Source: Amphibalanus amphitrite (Eukaryota > Arthropoda > Thecostraca > Balanomorpha > Balanidae). Taken from it: 64,000 bases of DNA. The notes under the pieces are model-generated. The model worked only from the letters and a program-made list of their open reading frames with translations. It searched no databases and was not told where the DNA came from. Position numbers and translations under genes: made by a program. Below, piece by piece: positions 1 to 15,000 of the stretch. Numbering within the stretch: the stretch's first letter is position 1; every line of letters begins with the position of its first letter. The stretch spans positions 124,001 to 188,000 of the forward strand of contig NW_024881830.1 of assembly GCF_019059575.1 (NCBI RefSeq). Direction: 5' to 3'.

Positions 1-3000
1 AAGTACGGTAACCGTCTCTTCCACCTGACCGGTCTGCAGAACAAAAAGGTGCCCTGGAAAAACGACATGGAGGCCTTCAATCGGTGGAAAGGTGGGTCAC
101 TTGGGGATCGATAAGGGCGAGGCCAGGCGAGGGCCTACTTAACTCTACCGCCTAAGTAAGGCCATAGTGTAATAAATAACAAGTGAAGACACTTCACCAA
201 TGTATAATGCAAACTCATGTAACAACTTTTCTTCAGCTGGAAGTGGGCTATGTAGCTACTCACGCTGCAGTATGACGTAATAAAACGTCATAAAACGTCA
301 CTCCCTAAATCATTGAACTGATTGAACGTTATCCTCAGCCTACATCATCGTCTTCCATGCCCCGTCATGATGGATTTTTTAATTGACTTAGACATGAAAA
401 CCCACGTTTTTTATTTCACTAAATGAAGGTAAATAATCCCAGTCTCTTACAGAATGCCTTGGTACACACAAAATCAGAGGACATCGATGTGCCACAGCCC
501 GATGAAAGTGCTCTTCGATGTAACTGCGCTCCAACATGCTGAACATCGTATCAGCAATCAGCATTCACTCTGTTCCGTAACGTTACTCTCGAGAACCCAC
601 TGTTTTTATTGCATGTATGGTCGCTTACTGATTGCAATTTGACAGAACCGGTATGAAAATATTCAAAAACAGAGGACATCATAACACCACCGGCTCCTAA
701 AAAGTGTAGGGTATTTTGACAACGTCTCTAAAGCATAACCCATTTTGATCGGTCCTATGAATGACATAGACTCGAGAACCCATGTTTTTTATTGCATTTA
801 ATGAAAGAAAATAATCGTATTTTCTTATAAAATGCGTGAAAATATTCAAAATCAGAGGACATCGATGTGCCACAGCCCGATGAAAGTGCTCTTCGATGTA
901 ACTGCGCTCCAACATGCTGAACATCGTATCAGCATTCACTCTATTCCGTAACGTTACTCTCGAGAACCCACTGTTTTTATTGCATGTATGGTCGCTTACT
1001 GAATGCATTGTGACAGAACCGGTATGAAAATATTCAAAAACAGAGGACATCATAACACCACCGGCTCCTAAAAAGTGCAGGGTATTTTGACAACGTCTCT
1101 AAAACATAACCAATTTTGATCGGTCCTTTGATTGACATAGACTCGAGAACCCATGTTTTTTATTGCATTTAATGAAAGAAAATAATCGCATTTTCTTATA
1201 AAATGCGTGAAAATATTCAAAATCAGAGGACATCGATGTGCCACAGCCCGATGAAAGTGCTCTTCGATCCAACTGCGCTCCAACATGCTGAACGTCGTAT
1301 CAGCATTCACTCTATTCCGTAACGTTACTCTCGAGAACCCACTGTTTTTTATTGCATATATGGTCGCTTACTGAATGCATTGTGACAGAACCGGTATGAA
1401 AATATTCAAAAACAGAGGACATCATAACACCACCGGCTCCTAAAAAGTGTAGGGTATTTTGACAACGTCTCTAAAACATAACCAATTTTGATCGGTCCTT
1501 TGATTGGCATAGACTCGAGAACCCATGTTTTTTATTGCATTTAATGAAAGAAAATAATCGCATTTTCTTATAAAATGCGTGAAAATATTCAAAATCAGAG
1601 GACATCGATGTGCCACAGCCCGATGAAAGTGCTCTTCGATCTAACTGCGCTCCAACATGCTGAACATCGTATCAGCATTCACTCTATTCCGTAACGTTAC
1701 TCTCGAGAACCCACTGTTTTTATTGCATGTATGGTCGTTTACTGAATGCATTGTGACAGAACCGGTATGAAAATATTCAAAAACAGAGGACATCATAACA
1801 CCACCGGCTCCTAAAAAGTGTAGGGTATTTTGACAACGTCTCTAAAACATAACCCATTTTGATCGGTCCTTTGATTGACATACACTCGAGAACCCATGTT
1901 TTTTATTGCATTTAATGAAATAAAATAATCGTATTTTCTTATAAAATGCGTGAAAATATTCAAAATCAGAGGACATCGATGTGCCACAGCCCGATGAAAG
2001 TGCTCTTCGATCCAACTGCGCTCCAACATGCTGAACGTCGTATCAGCATTCACTCTATTCCGTAACGTTACTTTCGAGAACCCACTGTTTTTATTGCATG
2101 TATGGTCGCTTACTGAATGCATTGTGACAGAACCGGTATGAAAATATTCAAAAACAGAGGACATCATAACACCACCGGCTCCTAAAAAGTGTAGGGTATT
2201 TTGACAACGTCTCTAAAACATAACCCATTTTGATCGGTCCTTTGATTGACATAGACTCGAGAACCCATGTTTTTTATTGCATTTAATGAAAGAAAATAAT
2301 CGCATTTTCTTATAAAATGCGTGAAAATATTCAAAATCAGAGGACATCGATGTGCCACAGCCCGATAAAAGTGCTCTTCGATCTAACTGCGCTCCAACAT
2401 GCTGAACATCGTATCAGCATTCACTCTATTCTGTAACTTTACTCTCGAGAACCCACTGTTTTTATTGCATGTATGATCGCTAACTGAATGCAATGTGACA
2501 GAACTGGTATGAAAATATTCAAAAATAGAGGACACCATAACAGTACCAGCCCCTAAAAGTGTAGAGTATTTAAACAAAGTCTGTATTATACGAGTCATTT
2601 TGATCGGTCTTTTCCTTCACTTTGACTTGAGAACCTATGCTTTTTATTGCGCGAAATGAATGAGAGTCATCGCATGTTCATTGTTCCTATTGAATGCATT
2701 ATAATATGCAAAATCAGGGGACATCGATGCGTTTCAGCCCGGTGAAATGCCCAGTTGATGAATAGCTGTTTGGCCCATTTTAACACTGCGTCGGCATTTA
2801 CACAGCTTCCGAACGATATGCCTGATAAGAGAACATGAATTCTTAGGTATTGCGAGCTGTGGGGCCTGTCCCTGTGTTCATACGCTATACCCATTCTGGC
2901 ATAAAGAAGACATTCTTAGCTTGTAAAGATGTGTAGTAAAAATAGGTTTTTGGTCTTCTCATTATGTTTAAGTGATATTTCATTTCAAGTTGCGTGTAGA

Positions 3001-6000
3001 GGGATTTATTTTCAGTGTTTTGTAGAAAATAAGGGTGAATTAGCTGTTAAAACCAACACTTATATAACTACAAGCTTGGATAGTAGTTTCTTGGGTTAGA
3101 AGTTTTCACTACAGGGATGAAACTTTTGCACTACAATGACGAAAACGTCATCAATCGTCATCAGATATCGTTGATTTTCTGAGAGAGCACTTCCGGCAGA
3201 AGAAAACGCATTACACAAAATAATCGAAGTGTCTTCACTTGTTATTTATTACACTATGGTAAGGCGAATTCTACTGTCTAAATTAGGCGAGCGCTACCGC
3301 CTGGGTCAGGTGAAGCTCGACCTGGATTAATCTATTTCGTTGTAGTCTAGGTCTAGCAAGCTCTGCTGTTTGGGTCTGCCGAATCCTGTGACGATTCTAT
3401 GACCTGCACCGCCTGGACGTGACAAGGTCAACCGTCTGGGTCATAACAGCTTTACTGTCCAGCCAAGCCCGTCTGCTACCCGGTACTCAGACCGTCGCTG
3501 GCCCTAACGGCCGCATCATTGACCGGGGTCAGAGAGGCAGACCGAGATAGACGGCGACGGCGCCGCCCCGGCGCGGCGCGGCAGAACGACTTCGGCTGAC
3601 GATGGCGGATGGGCTGCAGCTCCGCGTCGTCAATCCTCTCATTATTCGGAGAACGCCACGTATGGGTTTTATAAGGCCGTCATCATGAGTTATAGCCACT
3701 GTCGATGGTGCTATTCTCCGGTCTGCCGTCGACAAAAATATGGCGAGGAGGCTCAGGTTTGTGTCTAGCTGTCCGTCGGATTACAACGGAGACGTGCGGT
3801 GTGGTTCTGTTTTCATTCCTGCAATGCGACATCTGGAATGTATACCTAGTTGGTAGCATGTCCTTAGCTCACGACCAAAGCAAGTTCCCTTGGTGTCAAA
3901 GATTGGTCGCTAATTGAGGTTCTTATTTTGCCCATGCGCTGTTATATTTGACCAATCATTGACCGCCTGAGTTATTCCACCTGAGTTTAGCCCGGGAGTT
4001 TAAATAGAGGCGACGCACATCGCTTGCATCTGCGCTGCATAGTGGATTACCTTAACTCCATGTAACTCAAAATAGCTTTTTTAAATACTTGAAGCTGCGT
4101 CAAACTTCAAAATATGCTTACATAACATGTAACTATAATTACATTCCGGCGAAGGTCTACCGCAGCCTGCGACGTTTACCAGTTTTTTTTAAATTATTTA
4201 TACGAAAATCGAGCTGGTTGGCGCGTATGGCTGTCGTGTTTGGTGTCCCAGGACGGAGCTCGAGCCCTGACCGTCCGTTCCCGGTTGTCTAGCTTTAGAA
4301 ACAGCCACTCATTAGCTCAAGTTGTGGTGCTCTGCAGGACGTCAAAATGTGAACCGAATACTCCGCAGAGACGAGCTGCCCCACACCTGCCCGATTCGTC
4401 TGTCGCTTTTAACCCGACCTGTGCATCCGCCGCCTTTGTGAGTGTTTCTTGCTAAGAGGATTACCCCAGTCAGGGGAACAGCTGACATCAACTGTAGCCG
4501 TTGTGTCGAGTTCGGCGACCCGTAACGACCCCAGCCGACGTTAGTTAGTACACAGACGTCTCTCTGGCGACCCGCTCGTTTACTGCCGCTCGGACCGCCC
4601 GTCGGCCGACTGCAGACTGCTCAACGGTTGACCGGAGTCCCAAATAAAACGGAGACAAAAACTGGACCGCATCCGGGACGACCTCTGTCTTGTGCTGAAA
4701 CTGAGAGCCGCCAGAATCAGCCCGGCGACAGCGCTCTGCTGGATGGTTATCACTTGGTACGGGCTTGGGATGGGGTTTAATCCCTTCACCCACGCGCTTT
4801 TGAGAGATTTCCGACAATGCAAGAAGACATGAGGCATGAGACGGAAGTGTACTAGAGAGACGGACGGGAGACGGCAGTGGGCATGTGCCAGAGAAATTGA
4901 AATGAAGAGAAATAAAAGGAGACATAAAAGGACAAGAATTGAAGCCGGACCGGAGTGGTAGCTACCTGTCACCTGCATATGGCTTCAGATAATAGATGTA
5001 AGAAACGTTGGGAGGGCGCCAGAATGGTGCATCTGGTGTTTCACGTGTCTGTTTGCCCACCTGAGCTCCAAATGTCCGTTTCGCACGACTGCGCCCCTGT
5101 GGAGCCGGCTCACCCCGCTACTCGCCCGCTCAGCCCCTCTCCCTCCCCTGTCAAATCTCGGCTGCATGGTGGCAATTATTCAGAGCTGCCCCTCCGCCCC
5201 TATCACGTCAGGTTTTGCAAACACCGTCTCGATGGCGGCTCGGTGAGCCCCGCGGGCCCGTTTATTGCACTGCGCTCCGGCGTCTACAGTGGGCGGACCG
5301 GGCGGCCGCCGGTGCTCGGTCACGCCATGCGGCGCTCAGCTGACGGCCAAGGTCGGCGTCCGCCCGTCAGCTGACTGACCGGCCGGTGCGGACCATTCGA
5401 CCGGCCCGGGGATGAGAGTCGCCGCTCCAAGGCGTCTACATACCGCCCCGGCGGCGGATCCGTCCGACCGGGTCACCGTCCGCCCCTCGGAGAGACACCG
5501 GTCGAGACACACGGCTAGAGCTCCCCTTCACCGAGCTGCCCCCACCTATACTCCGCACATCGCGCGCCGCGCCGAGACGGCGTAACAGCCATCGAGGGAC
5601 TAGTTCATGTCTTCGGGCGCCGCTCGCCCATGGATCACTAACGACTGGGGTGTCGTCTAACCCTAGAGGGGTGTAACGATCTCCTGCTGATCTCGCTCTG
5701 CCAGCGGTAGCTCGTCTCATGACTCTGTCTGGGACAGGTGATGTCTCAGCTCCTCACCAAGCCGGGCGCCGTGGGCCGCTCGCAATCGATCGCCGCCTCT
5801 GTCCGGGCCCTGTCTGACGATTCTCTTTCCATCCTCTCCCGCTGGCCGCTCACAGTCGGTAGGCCAGCCACAGACAGCGGGTCAGGTAGCCCTGGCAGTC
5901 GACCAGCAGCCGGTTGGGCTGCAGCGGGTCGTCGTGGTCGGCCTCGACCAGCTGCGCGGCGGCGGCGAACGCCTGCGCGGCGCTGCGGAACTCTCCATCT

Positions 6001-9000
6001 GACTCTGACTGCGCGCCGGTCTCGAGCAGGTCGCGCACGGCGGCGCGCGGCGCCACTGCCGACAGCCGGTCGTACATGGGCCAGTGCAGCCGGCACGCCG
6101 AGCACCGACAGGTGAAGTGGTAGCGCTCGAGCAGCGCTGCCTGGCGCACGGCGCGCGGCGCCTCGTGGAACAGCGCCCGGTAGTTGTCCTGGAGCTCCTC
6201 GCCGGCGGCCACGGTCCGCGTGGTGATGGCGATCAGGTGTCGGCCGTGGTTGACGCGCGTCATGTTGGGGTCGCAGCTGTGGTTGATGAGGCTCATGGTG
6301 GCGCTGACGGCGCCACCCAGCTCCACGGCCTCCGGCTCGTCGTCGGCGTCTCGGCCCAGCTCCTCGGCCGGCACCAGCTCGCTCAGCTGGAAGCCGTTGC
6401 AGGCGCAGCTCTCCAGGTGTCTGAGCAGCAGGGCGGCCAGCTGCAGCTGCTGGCGCTCGTCCAGCTCCGCCGGCGGCGCGGCCAGCTCTGTGAGCAGGAG
6501 ACAGCGCAGTAGGTAGATGGCCAGCGTGCCGCGACGGATCGCGTCCAGGATCGAGCGGAACGCGCTGTTGGGCACCTGGTCGAACACGGCGTCGTACTCG
6601 AGCGAGTCGTACACGGCGGCCGGGTCGACGTCGGTGATGTCGTACGAGTCGCAGCGGGCCAGGTAGGGCCGCAGACGGGCCATGCCGGCAGTCAGCGCAG
6701 TGCGTGCCACCATCAGAGCCATTGGTGTGAGTCCGCCGCCGCGCAGGTGCTCCAGGATACCGCACTCGGCGCGGTGGAAGCGATTCCAGGCGGCCTGGCG
6801 GCAGCCGGCGCTGCAGAACACGACTGCGGCGCACTGTGTGCACGGCACCGGAGCCAGAGTGCGCCGGCAGCAGTTCTGGCAGTGGGTCTGCCACCGGTCC
6901 GAGCCCAGAGCCCAGGCGTACGGCGAGTCTGTGATCAGCACCGAGCCTGCAGCACACGGGGACGGGGCGGTCAGAGTCCGGTCAGAATACACCGATATAC
7001 GAGCTAGAGCACGGTAGTATTGGGCGGTGAGATTCCGCGTAAGATACCTCTTTTCCTTTCTATCGTGCATATTTTGACGACTGGCTCACATCAAACCAGC
7101 TACTCAGCGCAAAATGAGCACAATCTTCTGTGATCACTTCTGTGATCACACGATAGGGGCGTTACGAGACCCCGTAAGCCCAGCTGCTCATCGGGTTTAC
7201 TTGGACTGGATTCTATGCCAGTATCCAATATATTTTTAGTTTATGTTTAGTGTGTACATATGTGCCGTGAGCTGATGTGTCACAGAGCAGCGATGTTGAC
7301 TCACCGGGTGGGATGTCCTCGTTGGCCACCAGGCAGCGGCCCTTGCCCTCCACGTAGGCCGGGTTGACCAGCGCCGACGTGCGCTTCAGCTTGTAGTGCA
7401 GCCCGCCGTAGATTTTCGGCAGCTTGAAGGGCCGCTCCTCGTCTGCAGCCGGCTGCTCGTCGGCAGCCACCAGCACAGAGTCCAGCTCGCGCTCAAACTT
7501 CTTGCTGGTGGCCTCTGGCAGCACGTCTCTCAGCTGTCTGAGGTAGAGCGCGTTGGCGGCGCGGTCCTCTGGCCGGCCGCAGCCGTGCAGCACGTGCTGG
7601 CGGCGCAGCAGCGCGGCCGTCAGCGTCTGGCCGTGGTCGCGCAGCTCGAGCGGCTGCTGCTCCTCGGAGCCGGGCGTGGGTGCGAACTGCACGGCCAGGT
7701 TGAGCAGCGCCAGCCGCTCCTGGTCGGAGCCGGCGTCCCGCTCGCGCAGCAGCCACTCGGTGGCGGCCGGACGGGACTTGTCCAGCCGGCCGGGGCCCTG
7801 CGGTGTCGCCTCGGCCATGGCGGAGAGCTGCAGCAGCGCGGCCAGCCGGCCCGAGCCGCTGGTAGCCTCGCGCAGCTGCCGGTGGATCCGGCTGCCCTCC
7901 TGGGTGCGCAGCTCCTCGCCGACGCGGCTGAACAGTTCGGCCATGTCCACACTGCCCATGGCTGCCGCTGGGTGAGTGCTGCTGGCGCTAAGCTAGTGCC
8001 GCTGCCCACGGGTTTGGGGGAGAGAAAGCCGCTGCTCTCAAACTGAAAGGGAGACACAGAGAGACGTGGTAAACTGATGCTGCGCTGCACAGCGTACAGC
8101 TCACAGTCAAACACAAGTAGATGTTTTCACGATACTGGCCGAAAATAGTCTTTCGGTGGTGTCTGAGGACAGAGAAGATGACGGGAAGTCAGCCTGAAGG
8201 TCGCGAGCTGGGTCAATAACCAGCGATCGATGACTAAGGTCTAGCGAATTTGTCAATATTCTGTCGATACGTCAGAAGGTTTCTCCGTGGTGTATCACTA
8301 ATGAACGTTTGCTATCAAATTCAGGTTCAGTTTTACTGGTTCTCGCACGGTGTTTCTGGGGATAATTAGACTTCTTCTGAGTCAATTTTTCTCCCTTTCT
8401 TCTAACTGCGTGAATACTGAATAGATAGGTGTTCGATACTCGGTCACGGATACATAAAAATAAAGAAACGCCTACCGTAACACTCTCCCTTAGTGATTAT
8501 CCGGTCAGGCGTGACTTCTATCTCTGACTCTGTCAGCGCCACAAACCATGGTGCTCGTTACGGCACGTCACTCGGTAGCAGAGATGTGTCGGCATGAGGG
8601 CAAGATATTCCGACCTGCGAACCTCAGTAGGTGACCAAGGTCCCATGCAGGGCATGCGACCGGTCTCGGTGGAGAGGTGTGACGCGGAGCGGCGTCGTGG
8701 GAGGCTTTCATTGCATCCCATGCAGCTCATAGCGAGCGATTTGGAGCCCCATGTCTGCCTTATCTAATACCCCGGTCTAACCGAGGGGAGTGTCTACCGG
8801 GTGGCCTCCAGTCTGACTCATGAGTGGGGACTGGAGAGCGCTGGGGTGATCCGAGGTAGCGTGCCGTATTCAGAACAAAGCCACCTGTCCGGAAATGCGG
8901 TCCATCCACCGCTCACGATGAAGACGTTTTCGTCTCGGTTGGGGATCTCTCCCCTCTGTATCTCCCTCAACCATCTAGCAGGGGCTGGTTGCGTGGACAG

Positions 9001-12000
9001 TGGGCCACGGTGCAGGACAGGGAGCGGTCACCATCCACCATGACTGGGAGCATGACAGGCGTATAGAGGTTGTGGTGTCACTGTAAAAGTTAAATATGCT
9101 CGGGGTAAATACGCGTAGATCGGCAACCGTGGCTGCGGAGGAAGGGGGACTCGGTCCCAAGAAGTTCTTATTTGGATACTTCGCCTTGTGGCGCTGCTTA
9201 GAAGCCTTGCCGGAGCGGGAGCCCTTTCCGGAGCACATTCAGTGACGGTGACGTCAGGAGGCTGTATCTAGGGGTTCGGACCCGTTTTGGAAGGAAGGTG
9301 ATGACGCAGACATCATTTTGTTACCGTGGCATCGAATTCAGGGTGCGTCAGCCTGCTGTGCTCAGCGAGGACTGGTGGCGGTTCACCTACGTAATGCTGC
9401 CGCCGTGACTTCAGGTAACTGTTTTGGTGATGTCAGACCATCTTTGTTTAGCGCTGCAGACAGCATGAGTCAACACACAATTCAACTCGTTTGGAAGGAA
9501 ACGGCATGGTTACAAACACAGGGAACTTTGTCTTACCGTTTCTTTGTCCAACCCTTTGGCAGCTAAGTAATATTTAAGCTGTTTATCTGCAGGTACACGA
9601 CAGAACACGAGGTACGTTTAATTATTTTATGGCATCGGTAAAACGAACAAGCAGGCGAATCATAACTGCATACCTACCAACACGGGTACCGTCTCGGTGA
9701 GCGTGCCAGTAGCTTCAATACCGTTTGACAATTGGTCGACTTATATATTGAAACTTTTTAGAGACGATCTCATAAAATGAGCAGCTTTTATGTTGTAATT
9801 GAGATTGGTAGCGTTTAGAGGCGCGGTTTCACTTTTTCATCGTTATCTACTCCAGCGCCGTATAAGTAAATATTGTATACCGGGGTGACCCCAGTCGACT
9901 TCCCACCTGTGTCTGAGCAGTGGCCGGGGTCTCCTCCCGTCCTTTGCCTCCCTCTGTCCTCCGCCGGTCCCTCTGTCCGCCGCCCACCGGTCGCCACGAG
10001 CCACTGCCGCCGCCGCCGCCACCGCCGCGGTCGGACGGGCGCGCCGCCCCCCGCCCCTCCCCGCCGCCCGATCAGCTGGTCGCCCCCTCAGGTGACTCCC
10101 AGCCCCGCCGCTGGGACCCGGCACTGCGCTGAGCTGACTCCAGCTGCTGTGTGGGGCCGCTGTCTGCTCCTGTGTCTGTCTGTTGTCGGGGTGACCTCAA
10201 GGTCACTGTCTGGGACGGACCGCTCCCAGCCGGGGTGACGGCTCGTCTGGAGGCGGCTATCGGACCACGGCACGCCTCAGGTGGGCTGTGGAATGGCCGG
10301 ACCCAGAAGCGGTTAACGCCCTCGCAGCGGTCGCACCGGCGCGCCGGCGGACGTCGTGGAAAACCACCGCCCGGTCGGTCGGTCGGGTCGCTGTCTGGAC
10401 TGAACGGGGTAGGTCGGGGCGTGCGACCGATGACTCCGGGCTGCTCGTGCTCATGGCTGGATGAACAAGGAGTGTTTGGACTCTGAGTGTACTGAGAACA
10501 GAACAGGGGCCGTTAGAGGAACTAAGTGGAGAGGATGCGACAATGGGACTGACGATTCTGTCCCAGCATTCTGTCTTCCAAGTAGCGGTTAATAAGTAGC
10601 GATGAACGAATGACGGCTGCGGTAGGGGAAAGGCAGCCGTCTTGTCTGTGGGTACCGGAGGGTTAGCGCTACTGGGAAGCGACTAACCAAGAAGGGGACT
10701 GACTGAGAAGGCGGCCTTTTTCCCTCGACCGCCGTTGTTCGCGTGCTAGCCAACCCTGCCTTAGCGGCGTCAGCTCCCCAGCCGCGGCCAGCTCTACCCT
10801 CACCCCGTAGGAGCCTGTCTCGTCGGACGAGTTACGAGCTTGAGTCAGCCGCTTTTAGAGCAGCCCCAGTCTGAATCATCCCGATCATGAGGTGGCGTGA
10901 CAAACGCTCGTGGTGCAGCGACTGAGGATGCTCGCGGAGGCGCGTCCATGTCTGAGTTTGGAGCGTGCCCTGTGCCAGTAAGGCAGAGCCTCCGTTGCGA
11001 TACCTGGGCCGTGGCTGGTCAGTTGGTTCCGTGTTACAAGACACATCACATCGTGTCATATTACAGCACAGCACATAGCGCCTCATGACACAACATGAAA
11101 GCAATTTTCCTTACCAGTCACAAGCGCCTAGTTGGGTCAAATGATCACCTAGCCTGAAAGCAGCAGCGCAATGTGTCGGCTATCCACTCTTGGCTGCTGG
11201 CCGCTGATTGCTGATTAATGACTGCTGACTGCTTGGTGACCGCTAGTGCTCAGAGTCCACCTATGTCCACTTTCCACTGTCCACCGCCTTCTAGTACATT
11301 CGTTCTGAAGCGCTTGAATATTCGGCCTGACAGCTAAGTCGCTCCTCTGTTCGGCCAGGTTCAGTCGATCCGCCCGGCCGGCCTCGGCTCGGGCCGCCCA
11401 CTAACGGCACGTGCAATCGACTTTATTGGCGTCCGTGTGATAGTTTATCAGCTACACGCCCCCTGACGCCGGCACAATGCAGCAGGTGTCGTTAGTCGAT
11501 AGTAAAGCCCTAATCGTCATCACCAAATAGACCGGTGGTCGGCGCTTTTAGTAGGAGTGGCGTCACGGAAGGCACGCCATCATGTGCATTGTGCAGCGCC
11601 GCTTAGCCTGACGTCAAGAGGGGACATTGTGTCGTCTGGCTGTGGGAGCTCACTTTTGGAGAAGAACACATGCCAGAAGATATCAGGTGGCTGTTTAGTG
11701 TTTGCGGCTCCTTCTTCACGGGAATGCTGTAACGTCCAAATTTAGCCAGGGTGACAGTTGTTTTTTGTCGGCGACAATGCGGATCCGGCAGTGGCTGCTC
11801 GCGTGGCAGGCATACCGACGGCAGTGGTCGATCCCTCGGCTGTCAGCCCTCCTGCCTACCTCAGCGTTTTGCCGTGGGCGAGCTTCTGACCCGTGCCCGC
11901 GGTGGTTTGGAGTCTGGGGCGTATGGAGCGCTACCGGACACCGCGCCGTCATCTGACACGAGGAAGGGGGTGGGGGCGAGGGCTGTGGCGTGTGACAGGT

Positions 12001-15000
12001 GGGGGCTGTGGGCTGTAATGAGAGCCTCTGAGCTGTGGGCTGTGACGCGCTGGCACTGCAGACTCTGACTCGTGGATTGTGTGTAGCTTTCAAGGTGGGA
12101 GCTTTAAACTGAGGGCTGTAAACTGTAGGCTGTGGTGTTTGGCGATCTGAAATGAGGCGGAGGCTTTGGGTAGTGATGCACTTGTTGTGAGTTGTGAGTA
12201 ACGTGGTGATGTCTGGGTGATCTCTGGTGGACCGCCGTGGACACTGGACGAGAATCTGGGTGATGTTGTGACGGTGGCGGCTGACGGCTGGACCGCTCGT
12301 CCGCGCTGGTGCGTTCGCCGCTATCACTGTTCAGCGCTCACCCCATCCCAGCGACATGTCGGAAATTTGCCGTGCTGTTTTAGAGCTGTGAAGTGTACTG
12401 TAACCCTTTTCGTTGTGTTGCTGACAGTAGGATGTGATGACGGATGTTATGACGGGTGCTGCGAACGGGTCTGATTTTCGGGGAGCGCCGGCCAGGATAA
12501 ACAGCTGCGATGCATAAAGAACCCCAGCTTACTCACAGCTTACCTCCCATGACGTGTGCGGTGAATAATGCTGATTTGCTACGCCAACAATGATTTTAAT
12601 TACCAATTATTCAGGCTGCCCCTCGTAAAATCAAGATGGTGTATCGAAAGTGGAGCAGAATATGGTCCAGCAAGGCACGGACCGCGGATTATTCCAGTGC
12701 CTCAACGACGCTGTTCTGTATCGGTACTTGCAAGTGTTGCAACCAGCTGCGTTCCGCTTTGGGACGTTCTGTCACCATGCGTAGATCGTCGTCTACGGTC
12801 CGTCCTTTCGTCCCTCCTTCCGCCGTCGGCGTCTCTATGCAGAGCCGGCATCCGGCGGCTGCTGCCGACGTGCTGCCTTCCGGCCCGCCTGGCTCACTGC
12901 CAGTATGCAGTGCTGCATTCGTGGCGCGCCGGAGACAATGGGTGAGCGATTGTGGCGGTCCCGGCGCGCGGCGCGCGTCACCGTTTGTCTTCGGCATCTG
13001 TCTCAGTCTGTCCCCTATGTGAGTCAGTGTGGCCAGACACCACTTCTAGTGATGAAGGGGTAAGGGTTGCACACTGCACACTGACTAGCTATCATTGATG
13101 GCTGACGTGATCATAGTGCTTGGCAAATAGGGCTCAGTGAACCGGGGTGGTTAGCGGTTCGGACCACGTGTGAGGGCTGCCCCTTTGTGTGCTCTCAGTT
13201 CTGAATTGACCCGGACCTCGGGTCGTGTAAGGGCCGACTTCCTGTTCCGTGTCGGCTTGCGCAGGAGGCTCGTGCCAGCTGCAGCTGTTCCACAGTGTGA
13301 CAGACGGTCCCATACCATGACAGACGGTCCCCCGGTGTGACAGACCGCCCCACTGGACGTCCGCCGTCCATGGAGCCGACTGGCTCCGTGCCCAGTGTGC
13401 GGCTCACGGCTGGATCGGCGGCGACACGGGACGGACGACCGTGCCGCGCGGCTCTGGTGCGCCGCTTCAAACGGCCCGCTGGGCTGTCAGCCAGCCGCTG
13501 TCGGGTGCCGGAGGACGGTAGGGGTGATGGAGCATGGAGGACGGGAGGACGGACCGGCGCGTCGAGCTCGACTCTGCTCTCAGGAACCAACTCTCGGATA
13601 GGGGCACTGCCTAGTTTCGGCCGTCTTTTTGCTGTCCAATGGACGCCATTTACCCGTCGTTATATACTTGCTTCACGGCACCTCGTCCCCCAAATACCTC
13701 CCATTTTCCCCTCTTTGATCGATGACCTTGCTCTTTCTAATCTGCTTTCATTCGATGACCCGGCTCCTCTGTCCGAACACCTGCTACTCTGAAACAGCCG
13801 GCTTCTGGTTAAACTCAAATAACCCAACTCCGTACGCCTTTCAGCATTATTTCGAAACCACCTTCCTTACTGCACTGCAGTGCAGTTATGTTATTCAAGT
13901 TCTAACAGCGGATATTGGAGCTACACGAAGGTGACTTGCTCTCACCGGTCACCATCCCGTATCTTTCGAAGGTCGTCACCGGGTATGATCCGTTCAGTGC
14001 AGTGTGATCAGTCACGGCTCACCTCGTCGGCTGTGGATCCACTCCGAGACGCGCCCCGCTCGGCTCTAATGCGGGTGGTGCCTAGCTCAGTGTTTGTGCA
14101 TCGGTTAGCGTCCGCCCTCGGCTGACGGCCATCCTGTCAAGAGACTGAGAGGCGGGCAGTTAGGTGACCGGCTCTGGTGGACGGCCGCCGTTCTGCTTAT
14201 GCCTGATGGCCATCCCACCTGTATCACCTGTGTCTGGGAGAGCTCTCGTAGCTCTACGAGCAGGGAGTAGCATAAGAAACTAGGATGAGAAGACGTCACC
14301 GCCCTCGGCTCGGATGATGTTACTGTCCCGGCTCGGTCGACTGGTCGCATCCTATCCTCTCGTCCCACAGCGTCGCTCGCAGTCCTTTCGCCCCAGCCCC
14401 TCGTCCCGCTCCTCTCTCGCTATACCGCCATACCCTATCCTCCCATCTTTGAGTCCGCCGCAGTCATGCTGTCGCCGGCTCGGCTCATGTCTCCGCCGCG
14501 GTTCGTGTCGTGGCCGCGGTCTGTCTTCACCTGCACGCTGGCGTTGGCAGCTGGCCGGCCGTCGCGTCGGTCCGATTCAGCCGCCGAGTGTCACCGGGCG
14601 CACCTAACGGCCGCTGCGGGTCGCCGGCGGCGGACGGCGGCCGTCGTGTGGGAGCCAACACACACACCGGACTGTTTGGGCGTCAATATTTGGCTAATAT
14701 TGTTCGACTTGCGTCTATTTGTGTTGGCCTGTTGATGCTGGTGGCTGATTGTTTGTGGACGCGCGTCAGTCGCAGAGAACTCGGCTCCCTTTCAACATCC
14801 AGAACTAATTGAAGGGCCCCAGAGCAGCTAATTGAAGAATCTTGCAATGGCTTCCAAACGGATGTCTTCGTAAATTGGGACTTTTCGCAAATACCCATAG
14901 AGGGTTTCCGATGCGTCAATAAATTGTTACCATCTGAATGAAGCGCATTCTGGTGTAGGCACGCATCTTTGACAAAAAATCGCATGGTAACTCGATTGCG

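Noticed and set aside
697-2598. Series of similar 80-118 codon open frames on the minus strand
   Set aside because: They recur exactly with the 371-bp satellite unit; they are repeat shadows, not a gene family.
5738-7017. Long plus-strand and second minus-strand frames over the SMYD4-like gene
   Set aside because: Antisense and alternative-frame shadows of a GC-rich coding exon; only the 5850-6946 minus frame has the MYND and SET motifs.
9815-10486. Proline-rich overlapping open frames
   Set aside because: GC-rich composition opens several frames at once; no splice-supported exon or domain.
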